NCBI GenBank assembly: GCA_019353055.1
Contig: JABAHL010000002.1
Coordinates: forward strand, 283,556 to 347,555
From: Faucicola osloensis_C
GTDB lineage: Bacteria > Pseudomonadota > Gammaproteobacteria > Pseudomonadales > Moraxellaceae
Direction: 5' to 3'
Length of the DNA stretch: 64,000 nt
In this document: piece after piece, positions 8,244 through 17,537 of the stretch
Position numbering within the stretch: position 1 is the stretch's first letter
How the letters are laid out: each line of letters opens with the position of its first letter
Translations under genes and position numbers: made by a program
Notes under the pieces: model-generated
The model's input: the letters and a program-made list of their open reading frames with translations, nothing else
Databases searched by the model: none
Told to the model about the DNA's origin: nothing

Positions 8244-8849
8244 ATGAGTCAACCTTATATTTTAGTCTTGTACTATAGCCAAAATGGCTCAACCAAAGAT
8301 TTGGCGTATCTGGTCGCACAAGGTATTGAAGACAGTGGTACGGGCATAGCCGCTCGGATTCGCACGGTACCCAAGGTCAGTAGCGAGACTGAAAAAATCG
8401 CGCCAAGTATTCCTGATGAAGGTGATCTGTACGCCACCATGGATGACTTAAAAAACTGTGTGGGACTGGCACTCGGTAGTCCCACCCATTTTGGCAATAT
8501 GGCAGCATCGATGAAGTATTTTTGGGATAATAGCGTCACAATTTGGCTGGCGGGGGATTTGCAAAACAAACCGGCAGCTGTATTTACCAGTACGGGCACC
8601 ATGCACGGTGGGCAGGAGACGACATTAACTAGCATGATGATGCCGCTACTGCATCATGGCATGGTAATTGTGGGGATTTCGTACAGTGAGCCTGCGCTCA
8701 ATACCACGAGCCAAGGTGGCAGCCCGTATGGTGCAAGCCATGTCAGTGGCGCAAAGCATGACCATATCATGAGCGCGGACGAAAAAACATTAGCCATCGC
8801 CCAAGGTCAGCGTCTAGCCAAAATTGCCAAGGCATTACAAGCGTTATGA
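8244..8849 (+). CDS. WrbA-like NAD(P)H:quinone oxidoreductase (flavodoxin-fold)
   Basis: 201-residue flavodoxin-like protein. The FMN phosphate loop is visible as YYSQNGSTKDLA (residues ~10-21), followed by GSPTHFGNMAASMKYFWD and FTSTGTMHGGQETT, both typical of WrbA-type quinone reductases. These two-electron reductases protect against quinone redox cycling. The region SQGGSPYGASHVSG matches the FMN/active-site loop of the family. Only a weak GTGAGA ribosome binding site precedes the ATG. The stop codon lies within a 17-bp tandem duplication shared with the start of the next gene. Confidence 0.88.
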   Translation: MSQPYILVLYYSQNGSTKDLAYLVAQGIEDSGTGIAARIRTVPKVSSETEKIAPSIPDEGDLYATMDDLKNCVGLALGSPTHFGNMAASMKYFWDNSVTIWLAGDLQNKPAAVFTSTGTMHGGQETTLTSMMMPLLHHGMVIVGISYSEPALNTTSQGGSPYGASHVSGAKHDHIMSADEKTLAIAQGQRLAKIAKALQAL

Positions 8850-8870
8850 GAAAACAAGCGTTATGAGAAA
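8837..8870 (+). repeat. 17-bp perfect tandem duplication spanning the wrbA-like/DUF2069 junction
   Basis: Two adjacent copies of ACAAGCGTTATGAGAAA. The first contains the stop codon of the WrbA-like gene; the second supplies the ATG used by the DUF2069 gene. The ATG in the first copy leads to a stop after six codons. Confidence 0.9.
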
Positions 8871-9285
8871 AAAAGACCCGCACTCACTATCTGCACCCAA
8901 ACCCATTTATCCCATCCACCGCCGCTTAACCATAGTATGGTGGGTTTGGCTGGGGTTTCGATTGCTGGCAGTACCGCTATTGACGCATTGGTTGGCAAGT
9001 ATAAAGCCTGCTATGGTCGGCGGGATTGCTTGGCAAGCTTTGTGGTTGATACCTGCGCTCTTATCAACGCCTTATATCGTGAAAGGCAAAAGCCCATACG
9101 CGCTACTGCTCTTAAGTATGCTCACTTTTGTATATTTGGGGGGCAGTGGTATGGTTGCACTAAAATACGGGTACCAGATGCATTGGGGGTTGATGGCTGT
9201 CTGGTTGGTGGATTTTGTTTTGCTAGGATGGGTCAATTACTGGCTATTTATTTTGTTAAAACGATTACCAAAAATGAATGGTTAA
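8863..9285 (+). CDS. DUF2069 family membrane protein
   Basis: 140 residues from the ATG at 8863. Four hydrophobic segments (about residues 20-40, 48-67, 76-96 and 105-128) and the family-like features LTIVWWVWLGFRLL, TPYIVKGK and VDFVLLGWVNYWLF fit the small DUF2069 inner-membrane family found next to wrbA in many gammaproteobacteria. Function unknown. The conserved wrbA-DUF2069 pairing supports the call. An in-frame start at 8824 inside the previous gene is possible but less likely. The protein is basic at both ends. Confidence 0.8.
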   Translation: MRKKDPHSLSAPKPIYPIHRRLTIVWWVWLGFRLLAVPLLTHWLASIKPAMVGGIAWQALWLIPALLSTPYIVKGKSPYALLLLSMLTFVYLGGSGMVALKYGYQMHWGLMAVWLVDFVLLGWVNYWLFILLKRLPKMNG

Positions 9286-9288
9286 GTA

Positions 9289-9338
9289 AAAAAAGAGCGT
9301 ACCCAAGTCTCGTATGCCCTGTCACGTACGCCCTTTTT
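9289..9338. terminator. Terminator between DUF2069 and the carboxylesterase gene
   Basis: AAAAAGAGCGTAC pairs with GTACGCCCTTTTT with one mismatch across a roughly 23-base loop, and has A and T tracts outside. It lies between convergent genes. Confidence 0.6.
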
Positions 9339-9364
9339 ATGCTAAAACATTATGCTAAAACATC
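9339..9364 (+). repeat. 13-bp tandem duplication next to the carboxylesterase stop
   Basis: Two adjacent copies of ATGCTAAAACAT(T/C), 12 of 13 bases identical, ending just before the stop codon of the minus-strand esterase gene. Confidence 0.75.
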
Positions 9365-9365
9365 G

Positions 9366-10034
9366 TTAGGCTAACACGTCATTTAGCCATTTACCGATAA
9401 TTTTGAGTTGCGGCATACATACTTGGTGCGCCATCGGATAGCTGTAAAACTGCGGCTGATAACCTTTTGACTCAAGCCATGCTTTGGCTTCTTGCCCAAG
9501 CTGCACTGGGACAACAGGGTCTTGTGTGCCATGATGAATAGCGATGTTTAGATTTTTATTGGCCTCACTTAAAGTTAGGCTGTCTTTGGTCGCTAAATAA
9601 GTCGATAGGGTTAACAGTCCGGCTAATGGTTTGTCATAAGTTAACGCGGTTTGATAGGCGACCGCACCACCTTGCGAGAACCCAGCAAGTACAATATGTT
9701 CAGGCGCTACACCGCGCTCAATTTCGCGGGCGATTAAATCGCGGATACGCTGTGCTGATTGCTCGATTTGGACAACGTCAATTTTGCGCGCAAGCGACAT
9801 TTCCAAAATATCATACCAAGCCGGCATCACATAGCCTTGGTTGATGGTTACAGGAATGGCGGGGGCGTGAGGAAATACAAACCGTATGCCATGGTTACCA
9901 TTGAGTCCCAAGTCAGGGACGACCGGCTCAAAGTCATGACCGTTGGCGCCCAAGCCATGTAGCCAAATCACGGCTCTATCAACCGGCAGATTGTTGGGAT
10001 TGTGGATGACTTCAACCGTTTTTAATAAACTCAT
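9366..10034 (-). CDS. Carboxylesterase/lysophospholipase-type alpha/beta hydrolase
   Basis: 222 residues of the small serine carboxylesterase family (Abhydrolase_2, like Pseudomonas EstB). The nucleophile elbow is GFSQGGAV; the oxyanion-region motif VIWLHGLGANGHDF is near the N-terminus; HHGTQDPVVP carries the acid and YPMAHQVC the catalytic His. It probably hydrolyses short-chain esters or lysophospholipids in the cytoplasm; the natural substrate cannot be inferred. The start at MSLLK is preferred because AAAGGAGA lies 5 bases upstream; the alternative ATG at 10049 is itself inside that ribosome binding site. Confidence 0.9.
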   Translation of the reverse strand: MSLLKTVEVIHNPNNLPVDRAVIWLHGLGANGHDFEPVVPDLGLNGNHGIRFVFPHAPAIPVTINQGYVMPAWYDILEMSLARKIDVVQIEQSAQRIRDLIAREIERGVAPEHIVLAGFSQGGAVAYQTALTYDKPLAGLLTLSTYLATKDSLTLSEANKNLNIAIHHGTQDPVVPVQLGQEAKAWLESKGYQPQFYSYPMAHQVCMPQLKIIGKWLNDVLA

Positions 10035-10172
10035 AAATTCTCCTTTCATGTGAAACTATCAAATGTCATAAAAATAATTAGCCGATAGCTTAAAAATAGG
10101 GATAACGCTTGATTTTAGCTTATTCATACCACATTATCTAGGCAATGTTTACCATAAGAATAGCCTAAGTGA

Positions 10173-13100
10173 ATGAAAGAACTTATATCGACTGCTGTAC
10201 CATTAAATGATCCTCAACTAGACAAGCCCCAAACAGACAAGCACCATGGTGTAAAATTACCTGTCATGGCAAAAGACAGCTATTATCTGTCACGCCTTGC
10301 CCAACAATTAAAACAAATCAAAGACAAAGAAAGCGAAGACTATACGTCAAGATTTGACCGCTATCAAAAACAACTCAAACACTCGCAAGACAGGGTGCAA
10401 AGCCGTATCGCCAGTATACCAACGATACATCTCAACGAAGACTTGCCTGTCAGCCAACAAGCCGATAGACTCATCAAAGCCATCCAAGACCACCAAGTCA
10501 TCATCGTGGCAGGGGAGACAGGCTCAGGCAAAACTACCCAATTACCTAAGATTGCCATGCTTGCCGGACGAGGGGTAACAGGGCAAATTGGACATACACA
10601 GCCAAGACGATTAGCGGCGCGTAGTGTGGCAAATCGCATTGCTGAAGAATTAGGGGAAACGCTCGGACAGACAGTCAGCTTTAAAGTACGTTTTACTGAG
10701 CAAGGCTCATCGGATTCTATTGTCAAATTGATGACCGACGGTATTTTGCTTGCCGAAATGGCGCATGACAAGTTTTTGAGCCGCTATGATACCATTATCA
10801 TTGACGAAGCCCACGAGCGCAGTCTTAACATCGACTTTATCATGGGTTATCTCAAGCGTCTATTGCCAAAACGTCCCGATTTAAAAGTGATTATCACATC
10901 GGCGACGCTCGACACAGCAAGATTTAGCCAATATTTTTCTAGCGTTGATGGTAAAACCAAAAAAGCGATGCCCGCGCCTGTGTTTGTGGTTGAAGGTCGC
11001 AGTTATCCCGTGGAAGTGCGCTACCGTCCGTTGACGGAGGAGATTGTCACAGGTTCGGATGATGACAGCTTTGATGATGTTGAAGAAAACTTGCCGCGAG
11101 CGATTACCGCAGCGGTGGAAGAATGCTATCAAGACGCTGCCAGCAAAGGGCATGCTGACCAAGCAGATATTTTGATTTTTGCGGCGACAGAAGCGCAAAT
11201 TCATGATTTGGCAGATATTTTAAATACTTACGCCCCACGTCATACCCAGATTTTACCGTTATTTGCCCGTCAAAGTTTTGCCGAGCAGCAGCAGATTTTT
11301 CACCCGACAGGCGGCCGTCGCATTATCATCGCCACCAACGTTGCCGAAACCGCCTTGACCGTGCCCAATATCCGCTACGTCATTGATTTGGGATTTGCTC
11401 GGATGTCACGCTATGACTATCGCTCGCGAGTACAACGACTGCCGATTGAAGCGATTAGCCAAGCTGCCGCCAATCAACGAAAAGGTCGCTGTGGACGTAT
11501 CGCGGCGGGCGTGTGTATCCGTTTATATTCAGAAGAAGACTTTACCAGCCGTCCTGAATTCACCGAGCCTGAAATTTTGCGTACCAACTTGGCGTCGGTG
11601 ATTTTGCAAATGGCAAACTTGGGGTTGGGCGACGTAGAAAACTTTGACTTTATCCAGCCCCCTGACAATCGACTGGTCAATGACGGGCGTAAACTGTTAG
11701 AAGAATTGGGTGCGATTGCCACCAAAAAAACTGAAAATAGCCTAAGCAAATCTAATAACAATAGCAAAGGTCAATCCAAACGCCATCCAAATCAACTCAC
11801 CAAAGTCGGTCAAATGATGGCAAAAATGCCCATAGACCCTCGTTTGGCACGTATGCTGATTGCAGGTGAGCAATACGGTTGTCTCAAAGAGCTATTGGTG
11901 ATTGTATCGGGCTTGTCAGTGCAAGACCCTCGAGAACGCCCGAGCGATAAGCAAACCCAAGCTGACCAAAAACACGCATTATTTCGCCAAGCCGACAGCG
12001 ATTTTTTATTTTATCTCAGTCTTTGGCAGGCAATTCATGGGGCCTTATTTAAAAGCAGTGGATTTAAAAGCAGTGGTCTTAAAAACAGTGATCTTGACCA
12101 TCAAAAAAATGCAACGCTAGATGATGAAGCCGCGCCAATCGCGCAAAGCCCGTATGAAAACGACAAACTAACCAACAGCCAACGTAAAAGCTTTGCCAAA
12201 AAACATTTTTTAAGCTCGCCGCGTTTACGTGAATGGCAACAAACCCATAGCCAGTTGTTGCAAATGGTGGATGGCTTAAAATTAACCATCAACCAAGAGC
12301 CCGCCAGTTATGTGCCTATTCACCGAGCATTGCTTACGGGTTTGCTGTCGTTTATTGCACAAAAAGTCAATGATGTCGACAAAAGCGGTAAGCTAATCAA
12401 AGCCAAACGCGGCGAGTATGTCACCGCGCGTCAGCACAAAGCCAAGATTTTTCCTGCCAGTACTTTGTTTAAGCAAAATCCGCTATGGGTGATGGCGTTT
12501 GAGGTGGTTGAGACCTCGCAGGTGTTTATGCGTACCGCTGCCAAAATCGAGCCAGAGTGGATTTTGGCGATGGCAGGGGATTTGCTCAAATACCATTATT
12601 TTGAGCCGCATTGGTCAGCCAAAACGGGGCATGTCAAGGCATACGCCCAAATCAGCCTGTTTGGTCTGATTGTGGTACACAAACAATTGATGAATTATGA
12701 GCGGGTCAACCTTAGCGAGTCTCGAGAAATCTTTTTGCGAGATGCCTTGGTCTTGGGCAATTTAAATGCCCCGTCCACAGGCGATGGTAAAAAAGGCAAA
12801 TTGCCGCCATTTTTGCAGCATAATATAGATAAAGTCGCTGATTTATCCTTGATTGAAGATAAGCTGCGACGTCGAGATTTGCTGGTTGATGAAGAGCAAT
12901 TATACGATTTTTATGCCAAGCGAGTGCCTGAGCATATCGCTAGTCGCAAAGTATTTGAAGATTGGCGAAAAGAAGTAGAAAAAACGGAGCCACAGTTTTT
13001 ATTTTTTAGTGATAAAGATGTACTCAACGAACAAGCACCCGCTACCCAAGCTTTCCCAGAAACGTGGCAACTGGGTAATCTGAAACTACCCTTGTCGTAT

Positions 13101-14468
13101 ATTTTTGACCCCACTAGCGACGATGATGGCGTGACCATTAAAGTCCCGCTCGTTGCCTTACCACAGGTTGATGCGGTTGAATTACTGTGGGGCATTGCAG
13201 GGTGGCGCTATGAGCTAGTCTTACAGCTATTAAAGACGTTGCCAAAAGATATTCGCCGTCAAATCGTACCCGTGCCCGATACCGCCAAACAAATTTTTGA
13301 CACGCTTGAAAAAAACCACCATGGCGGACTGCTAAGGCAACTGTGCCAAGCCTTAAACCAGCGCGGCGTGCGTGGCGCAAACAACCAATTTGTAGAGCCA
13401 AAAGACTTTAATCCAAGCGAGGTTGAAACCTATTTGCAGCCACAAATTGCGTTGGTCGATGACAAAAACCGTCTGATTGAAAAAGGGCGAGATATTGACG
13501 CATTAAAACTGCGTCATCAAGTCACCACAAGCCAAGCCGTCGCCAGTGGTAAAGGCGTACATAGCGAGTTTCCCGAGCATTTTAACTTTATGCAAAACCG
13601 CCACAGTGCAGGCGTGATGATCAAGCAGTTTTCGGCACTGGTTGCCGATGGGCAGCCAAGCTATAGCGATAAAAAGGCTGTGTCTATTCAGCAATTTACC
13701 GATGTCAGTGTGGCAATCAACAAACACCGTCAGGGCTTGCTTGCTTTAATCGGCAATGAGCTCGGCGCAAAAGCCAGACAGCTTACCAGCCAAATTGATA
13801 AAAACTTTAAACTTGCCTTTGCGCCACTTGGTGAGCTTGATAGACTCAAAGATTTGCTGATTCATGCCACGCTTGATGCCACTTTTGAAAAATTTGTTGC
13901 GGACTTTGACCATGCAAAATTCACGGCAGGGATTCATGATAAAGAGTTGGTGATTGCCATCAATCAGTTACCTTTGACGTTGGATGAATTTAACCAAGCC
14001 AAAGCCGTGGTGCTTGCCAATTTCTTGAGCGTGGGTCAAAGTGTATTAGTTCAGCTAAAATCGGTGTATGAGCAGTGGCAGCAAGTTCGCCAAAAACTGC
14101 TGTTACTTGACCGTGATATTTTTGAAGAAAGTATTGAAGATATCGAAGACCAGCTCGATGATTTGAGTTTGTCGGACTTTGTGTATCGCATGAGTTATCA
14201 AGATTGGCAGCAATATCCGCGTTATCTGCAGGCGTTGTTGGTGCGACTTGATAGGCTTGAGCACAATTTGGATGCCGATCTTGATGCCGTGTATCAGCTT
14301 GATAAACACATGGAGAGGCTGTCTGTTAAGGGCAACGATGAGACAATTATGCCGTATCGTTGGTTGGTTGAGGAGTTTCGGATTCAGCTGTTTGCCCAGC
14401 CGATGAAAACCCGTGTGCCTGTCTCAGATAAACGCCTAGAAAAATTGTGGGAAGAATTAAATGTCTGA
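10173..14468 (+). CDS. hrpA: ATP-dependent RNA helicase HrpA (DEAH-box)
   Basis: 1431 residues, a little longer than the ~1300 of E. coli HrpA. Walker A GETGSGKT at 114-121, DEAH at 211-214 (DEAHERS), SAT motif, and the QRKGRCGR motif VI are all present, followed by the helicase-associated and OB-fold regions and the long HrpA-specific C-terminal domain. Known role: mRNA processing and rescue of stalled/collided ribosomes. A non-conserved insertion near residues 600-660 contains a 15-bp tandem repeat encoding F/L-K-S-S-G units. No clear ribosome binding site precedes the ATG. The last 8 bases overlap the next gene in another frame. Confidence 0.95.
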   Translation: MKELISTAVPLNDPQLDKPQTDKHHGVKLPVMAKDSYYLSRLAQQLKQIKDKESEDYTSRFDRYQKQLKHSQDRVQSRIASIPTIHLNEDLPVSQQADRLIKAIQDHQVIIVAGETGSGKTTQLPKIAMLAGRGVTGQIGHTQPRRLAARSVANRIAEELGETLGQTVSFKVRFTEQGSSDSIVKLMTDGILLAEMAHDKFLSRYDTIIIDEAHERSLNIDFIMGYLKRLLPKRPDLKVIITSATLDTARFSQYFSSVDGKTKKAMPAPVFVVEGRSYPVEVRYRPLTEEIVTGSDDDSFDDVEENLPRAITAAVEECYQDAASKGHADQADILIFAATEAQIHDLADILNTYAPRHTQILPLFARQSFAEQQQIFHPTGGRRIIIATNVAETALTVPNIRYVIDLGFARMSRYDYRSRVQRLPIEAISQAAANQRKGRCGRIAAGVCIRLYSEEDFTSRPEFTEPEILRTNLASVILQMANLGLGDVENFDFIQPPDNRLVNDGRKLLEELGAIATKKTENSLSKSNNNSKGQSKRHPNQLTKVGQMMAKMPIDPRLARMLIAGEQYGCLKELLVIVSGLSVQDPRERPSDKQTQADQKHALFRQADSDFLFYLSLWQAIHGALFKSSGFKSSGLKNSDLDHQKNATLDDEAAPIAQSPYENDKLTNSQRKSFAKKHFLSSPRLREWQQTHSQLLQMVDGLKLTINQEPASYVPIHRALLTGLLSFIAQKVNDVDKSGKLIKAKRGEYVTARQHKAKIFPASTLFKQNPLWVMAFEVVETSQVFMRTAAKIEPEWILAMAGDLLKYHYFEPHWSAKTGHVKAYAQISLFGLIVVHKQLMNYERVNLSESREIFLRDALVLGNLNAPSTGDGKKGKLPPFLQHNIDKVADLSLIEDKLRRRDLLVDEEQLYDFYAKRVPEHIASRKVFEDWRKEVEKTEPQFLFFSDKDVLNEQAPATQAFPETWQLGNLKLPLSYIFDPTSDDDGVTIKVPLVALPQVDAVELLWGIAGWRYELVLQLLKTLPKDIRRQIVPVPDTAKQIFDTLEKNHHGGLLRQLCQALNQRGVRGANNQFVEPKDFNPSEVETYLQPQIALVDDKNRLIEKGRDIDALKLRHQVTTSQAVASGKGVHSEFPEHFNFMQNRHSAGVMIKQFSALVADGQPSYSDKKAVSIQQFTDVSVAINKHRQGLLALIGNELGAKARQLTSQIDKNFKLAFAPLGELDRLKDLLIHATLDATFEKFVADFDHAKFTAGIHDKELVIAINQLPLTLDEFNQAKAVVLANFLSVGQSVLVQLKSVYEQWQQVRQKLLLLDRDIFEESIEDIEDQLDDLSLSDFVYRMSYQDWQQYPRYLQALLVRLDRLEHNLDADLDAVYQLDKHMERLSVKGNDETIMPYRWLVEEFRIQLFAQPMKTRVPVSDKRLEKLWEELNV
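12047..12091 (+). repeat. 15-bp tandem repeat (three copies) within hrpA
   Basis: Two perfect copies of ATTTAAAAGCAGTGG followed by one diverged copy. It keeps the frame and encodes consecutive five-residue units (F-K-S-S-G, F-K-S-S-G, L-K-N-S-D) in a poorly conserved insertion of the helicase. Confidence 0.9.
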
Positions 14469-15549
14469 TGAAGATATACAAACTATTTTTAAAACATTAT
14501 TAAGCACGAGAAGAATCTTTCACATCACAACTGATGCCACTTATTCTGAAAAAGAAATCTTCAAAGATAGTTATTTTTCTGGGTATGGTACAGGAGTGCT
14601 AATAAAGTATTCAGGTACTTTTTTTCTTTTAACCGCTAAGCATGTTTTGAAGGATTACATAGAGGGTGATTTACCTAATACGTCACCTTTTAGGATTCAA
14701 AGCGATGTAAAAAAGGATTTTGATAATACAAATGATTTTCTTTATCCGAAGATAATATGGGATATTGGTCAGCTAATTAGTAATGACAGCGACTACGATT
14801 TTGAGGATATTGTTCTTGTGGAGTTATTTCCACCCTTACCAAATCAGAAAGTGGATGATTTTCTCTTATTTGATGAAATAGAAGTGCTTGAAATTGATAA
14901 TTTTGTTGAGGGTAAAATATCATTTGAAAGTGGATATTCTTCTCAATCCAATCCTTATTTTCACGAACCGGATAATTCAGAGCTTCCGTTTGATGAAAGT
15001 AAGTTCACTACTAGTACAATGGTTAAGAGAGACTTTATTTTAGGTAAGTTGAAGTTAGAAAATGGCATTTATCATTTCGAAAAATTAAATTACTTGGGTC
15101 AAGATACAAATGGTATGTCTGGTGGGCTTATAGCAACTATTGAAAATGGAAAGTCCAAACTTATTGGTATTCATATAAGGGGAGCAAAAGAAAGTTCAAG
15201 AATAAATTTCATCCCTATTGAAAAAATTATGGAAGCTATTGTAGATTATCAAAATGCACCACACCGTAAAGTAGATTACCTATATTTTGATCGTTTGAAA
15301 AAAGGATACGGATTTAGACCTTTTTATGACTTTATGAGCGATAATTTCGCAGAGAATTTTTTTAAATTAGGAATGTCTGATAATGGACAAAATGATGATG
15401 AAGTTGTTAAACAGTATTTTGATTATTTGGTTGAAAACAAAGATTTTTTTCTCTCTCATTACAGAGATATTGGCCAGCGTAACGGCAATACAGAAAGAAC
15501 TGATAACTTTAAAGCCATCTTAGAAATGATTTGTATTGATGGTAGTTAG
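14461..15549 (+). CDS. Orphan protein with trypsin-like protease signature, A+T-rich
   Basis: 362 residues that I do not recognise as a named family. The N-terminal ~265 residues look like a trypsin-fold domain: GTGVLIKYSGTFFLLTAKHV with His61, DYDFEDIVLVEL with Asp116, and DTNGMSGGLI with Ser220 in a G-x-S-G-G context, so a complete His-Asp-Ser triad is plausible. The C-terminal ~100 residues have no visible motif. No signal peptide, so it should be cytoplasmic. G+C is about one third by eye, well below the neighbours, and codon use differs (many AAA/GAT/ATA). This points to horizontal acquisition between hrpA and rimO. The ATG overlaps the hrpA stop by 8 bases. Substrate unknown. Confidence 0.7.
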   Translation: MSDEDIQTIFKTLLSTRRIFHITTDATYSEKEIFKDSYFSGYGTGVLIKYSGTFFLLTAKHVLKDYIEGDLPNTSPFRIQSDVKKDFDNTNDFLYPKIIWDIGQLISNDSDYDFEDIVLVELFPPLPNQKVDDFLLFDEIEVLEIDNFVEGKISFESGYSSQSNPYFHEPDNSELPFDESKFTTSTMVKRDFILGKLKLENGIYHFEKLNYLGQDTNGMSGGLIATIENGKSKLIGIHIRGAKESSRINFIPIEKIMEAIVDYQNAPHRKVDYLYFDRLKKGYGFRPFYDFMSDNFAENFFKLGMSDNGQNDDEVVKQYFDYLVENKDFFLSHYRDIGQRNGNTERTDNFKAILEMICIDGS

Positions 15550-15690
15550 ATAAATATATTGAATAAACATTAACACCAGTTTTAAATTGGTTATAGTCAA
15601 ATAGTTTTTAAAGCAATTTATCTTAGAATATTTGGTAAATTAATATAAACCGAGTAAAATACTAAGATTAAATTTTTAAAAGTGAAAGTC

Positions 15691-17178
15691 ATGCCAAGCC
15701 AACCGCAAGTTTTTAATCCCCAGTCTACCAATAAACCCGCCACCCACCACCAAGCCAACCATAATGAAAACCGTACTGTAGGTCAAAGCGCCAGCCAAAC
15801 GGCCCACCAACTGGCTCAAGATATAGTAACAACAAAAGCGCCTAAGATTGGTTTTGTGTCGCTTGGCTGCCCTAAAGCCTTGGTGGATAGCGAGCGCATT
15901 ATCACCGAGCTTAGCCGTGATGGCTACCAAGTCGCCAGTGACTATGATGGCGCAGATTTGGTGGTGGTCAATACTTGTGGCTTTATCGAATCTGCGGTGC
16001 AAGAATCGCTTGATGCCATTGGTGAGGCGATTACCAAAAACGGCAAGGTGATTGTCACCGGTTGCCTTGGCAAGGATGCCGAAAAAATCAAAACCATGCA
16101 CCCAGCCGTACTTGCGGTGACGGGCGCACATGCCTATGAAGAAGTCGTCAATGCCGTGTCGCATTATGTGCCAAAACCTGCACCATCAAAAACTTACGAT
16201 CCAAAAATTGACCTAATCAATGATGCGGGCATTAAGCTTACGCCAAAACATTATGCTTATGTCAAAATATCGGAAGGCTGTAACCACCGTTGCACATTCT
16301 GTATTATCCCAAGCTTTCGTGGTGACCTCGTTAGTCGCCCGATTGACAGTATCATGACTGAAGCGGCTGCGCTCAAAAACGCAGGCGTCAAAGAGCTATT
16401 AATCATCTCGCAAGATACCTCAGCCTATGGCGTAGATCTTAAGTACAAAACCAGTTTTTGGAATGGCATGCCCATCAAATCCAAATTTTACGATATGTGC
16501 GAGGCACTGAATCGACTGGGCATTTGGGTGCGTTTGCATTACATCTATCCTTACCCGCATGTTGATGCTGTGGTCAAACTGATGAGTGAAGAGAAGCTAC
16601 TGCCATACCTTGATATCCCGTTCCAACATGCCAGCCCCAATGTGCTCAAAGCCATGAAACGCCCCGCGCATAGCGAAAATGTACTGGCGCGCATCAAAAC
16701 TTGGCGCTCGATTTGCCCCGATATTGTCATTCGCTCTACCTTTGTGGTTGGTTTCCCTGGGGAGACAGAAGAAGATTTTGAATATTTGCTTGACTGGCTC
16801 AAAGAGGCGCGATTAGACAGAGTAGGGGCGTTTACCTATTCAGAAATAGAAGGCGCGGCGGCAAACGACTTGCCGAACCCCGTGCCAGAGGCTATCAAAC
16901 AACAACGCTATGAACGACTGATGGCGCTACAGCAACAAATCAGTGCCGAAAAACTGGCTGAAAAAGTCGGTAAAACCTTAAAAGTGCTGGTGGATGAGAT
17001 TGATGAAGAAGAAAATATCGCCATTTGCCGTAGCTATGCCGATGCGCCAGAAATTGACGGTCACGTGTATGTAGATAATATTGATGCATCGGTTAAAGTC
17101 GGTGAATTTTTGACCGTCACCATTGATGAAGCCAACGAGTATGACCTTTTTGCCAGTTTTACCGCTGAACTGTTATAA
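15691..17178 (+). CDS. rimO: Ribosomal protein S12 methylthiotransferase
   Basis: Radical-SAM enzyme that adds a methylthio group to Asp89 of ribosomal protein S12. 495 residues from this ATG; an upstream in-frame GTG at 15682 would add three. Residues ~1-50 are a Gln/Asn/Thr-rich extension not usual in the family. The MTTase domain begins at PKIGFVSLGCPKALVDSERI; the second cluster ligand set includes VVNTCGF; the radical-SAM motif is CNHRCTFC (Cys197, 201, 204); the TRAM domain follows. RimO rather than MiaB is indicated by SLGCPKALVDSE. The SMR gene follows after 14 bases. Confidence 0.95.
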   Translation: MPSQPQVFNPQSTNKPATHHQANHNENRTVGQSASQTAHQLAQDIVTTKAPKIGFVSLGCPKALVDSERIITELSRDGYQVASDYDGADLVVVNTCGFIESAVQESLDAIGEAITKNGKVIVTGCLGKDAEKIKTMHPAVLAVTGAHAYEEVVNAVSHYVPKPAPSKTYDPKIDLINDAGIKLTPKHYAYVKISEGCNHRCTFCIIPSFRGDLVSRPIDSIMTEAAALKNAGVKELLIISQDTSAYGVDLKYKTSFWNGMPIKSKFYDMCEALNRLGIWVRLHYIYPYPHVDAVVKLMSEEKLLPYLDIPFQHASPNVLKAMKRPAHSENVLARIKTWRSICPDIVIRSTFVVGFPGETEEDFEYLLDWLKEARLDRVGAFTYSEIEGAAANDLPNPVPEAIKQQRYERLMALQQQISAEKLAEKVGKTLKVLVDEIDEEENIAICRSYADAPEIDGHVYVDNIDASVKVGEFLTVTIDEANEYDLFASFTAELL

Positions 17179-17192
17179 GGATAAGGATTATC

Positions 17193-17537
17193 ATGTCTCA
17201 ATCAATGATAGCGTATTGCTTTTTAGCGATTGCGATTGTTAGTGAGGTTACTGGTTCAACTTTTTTGGCAAAATCAGAAGGGTTTAGCAAACCCTTGCCC
17301 ACTATCATCACCATGATTTGTTTTGGCATTGCTTTTTATCTTCTTTCACAAGTTATAAAAATCATACCATTAGGGATTGCTTATGCCATTTGGTCAGGGG
17401 TAGGTATTGTGTTGACCGCTATCATTGGGTACTTTATTTTGGGTAATAAACTGGATTTACCCGCCATCGCGGGCATGAGTCTAATTATATTGGGTGTGAT
17501 TGTGATTAATCTGTTTTCTCATTCAGCCACGCATTAA
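17193..17537 (+). CDS. Small multidrug resistance (SMR) family efflux protein, EmrE/Qac-like
   Basis: 114 residues with four transmembrane helices, the SMR norm. The essential membrane Glu is at residue 18 (IVSEVTGSTFLAKSEGF), and YAIWSGVGIV with the conserved Trp is intact. SMR proteins are dual-topology dimers exchanging protons for quaternary cations or guanidinium; this sequence looks more like the EmrE/Qac subgroup than the SugE (Gdx) subgroup, but I cannot be sure of the substrate. Good ribosome binding site AAGGAT. It may be cotranscribed with rimO. Confidence 0.88.
   Translation: MSQSMIAYCFLAIAIVSEVTGSTFLAKSEGFSKPLPTIITMICFGIAFYLLSQVIKIIPLGIAYAIWSGVGIVLTAIIGYFILGNKLDLPAIAGMSLIILGVIVINLFSHSATH

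Noticed and set aside
8937..9374. 145-codon plus-strand frame overlapping the DUF2069 gene
   Set aside because: Alternative frame of a gene with clear membrane-protein coding sequence; it runs through the terminator and into the convergent esterase gene, and shows no family motifs.
12047..12091. CRISPR-like array or minisatellite in hrpA
   Set aside because: Only three contiguous 15-bp in-frame units without spacers; a coding tandem repeat.
14461..17178. A defence island around the trypsin-like gene
   Set aside because: Neighbours are the housekeeping genes hrpA and rimO; no nuclease, NTPase, sensor or toxin partner is present, so a multigene system is not supported.
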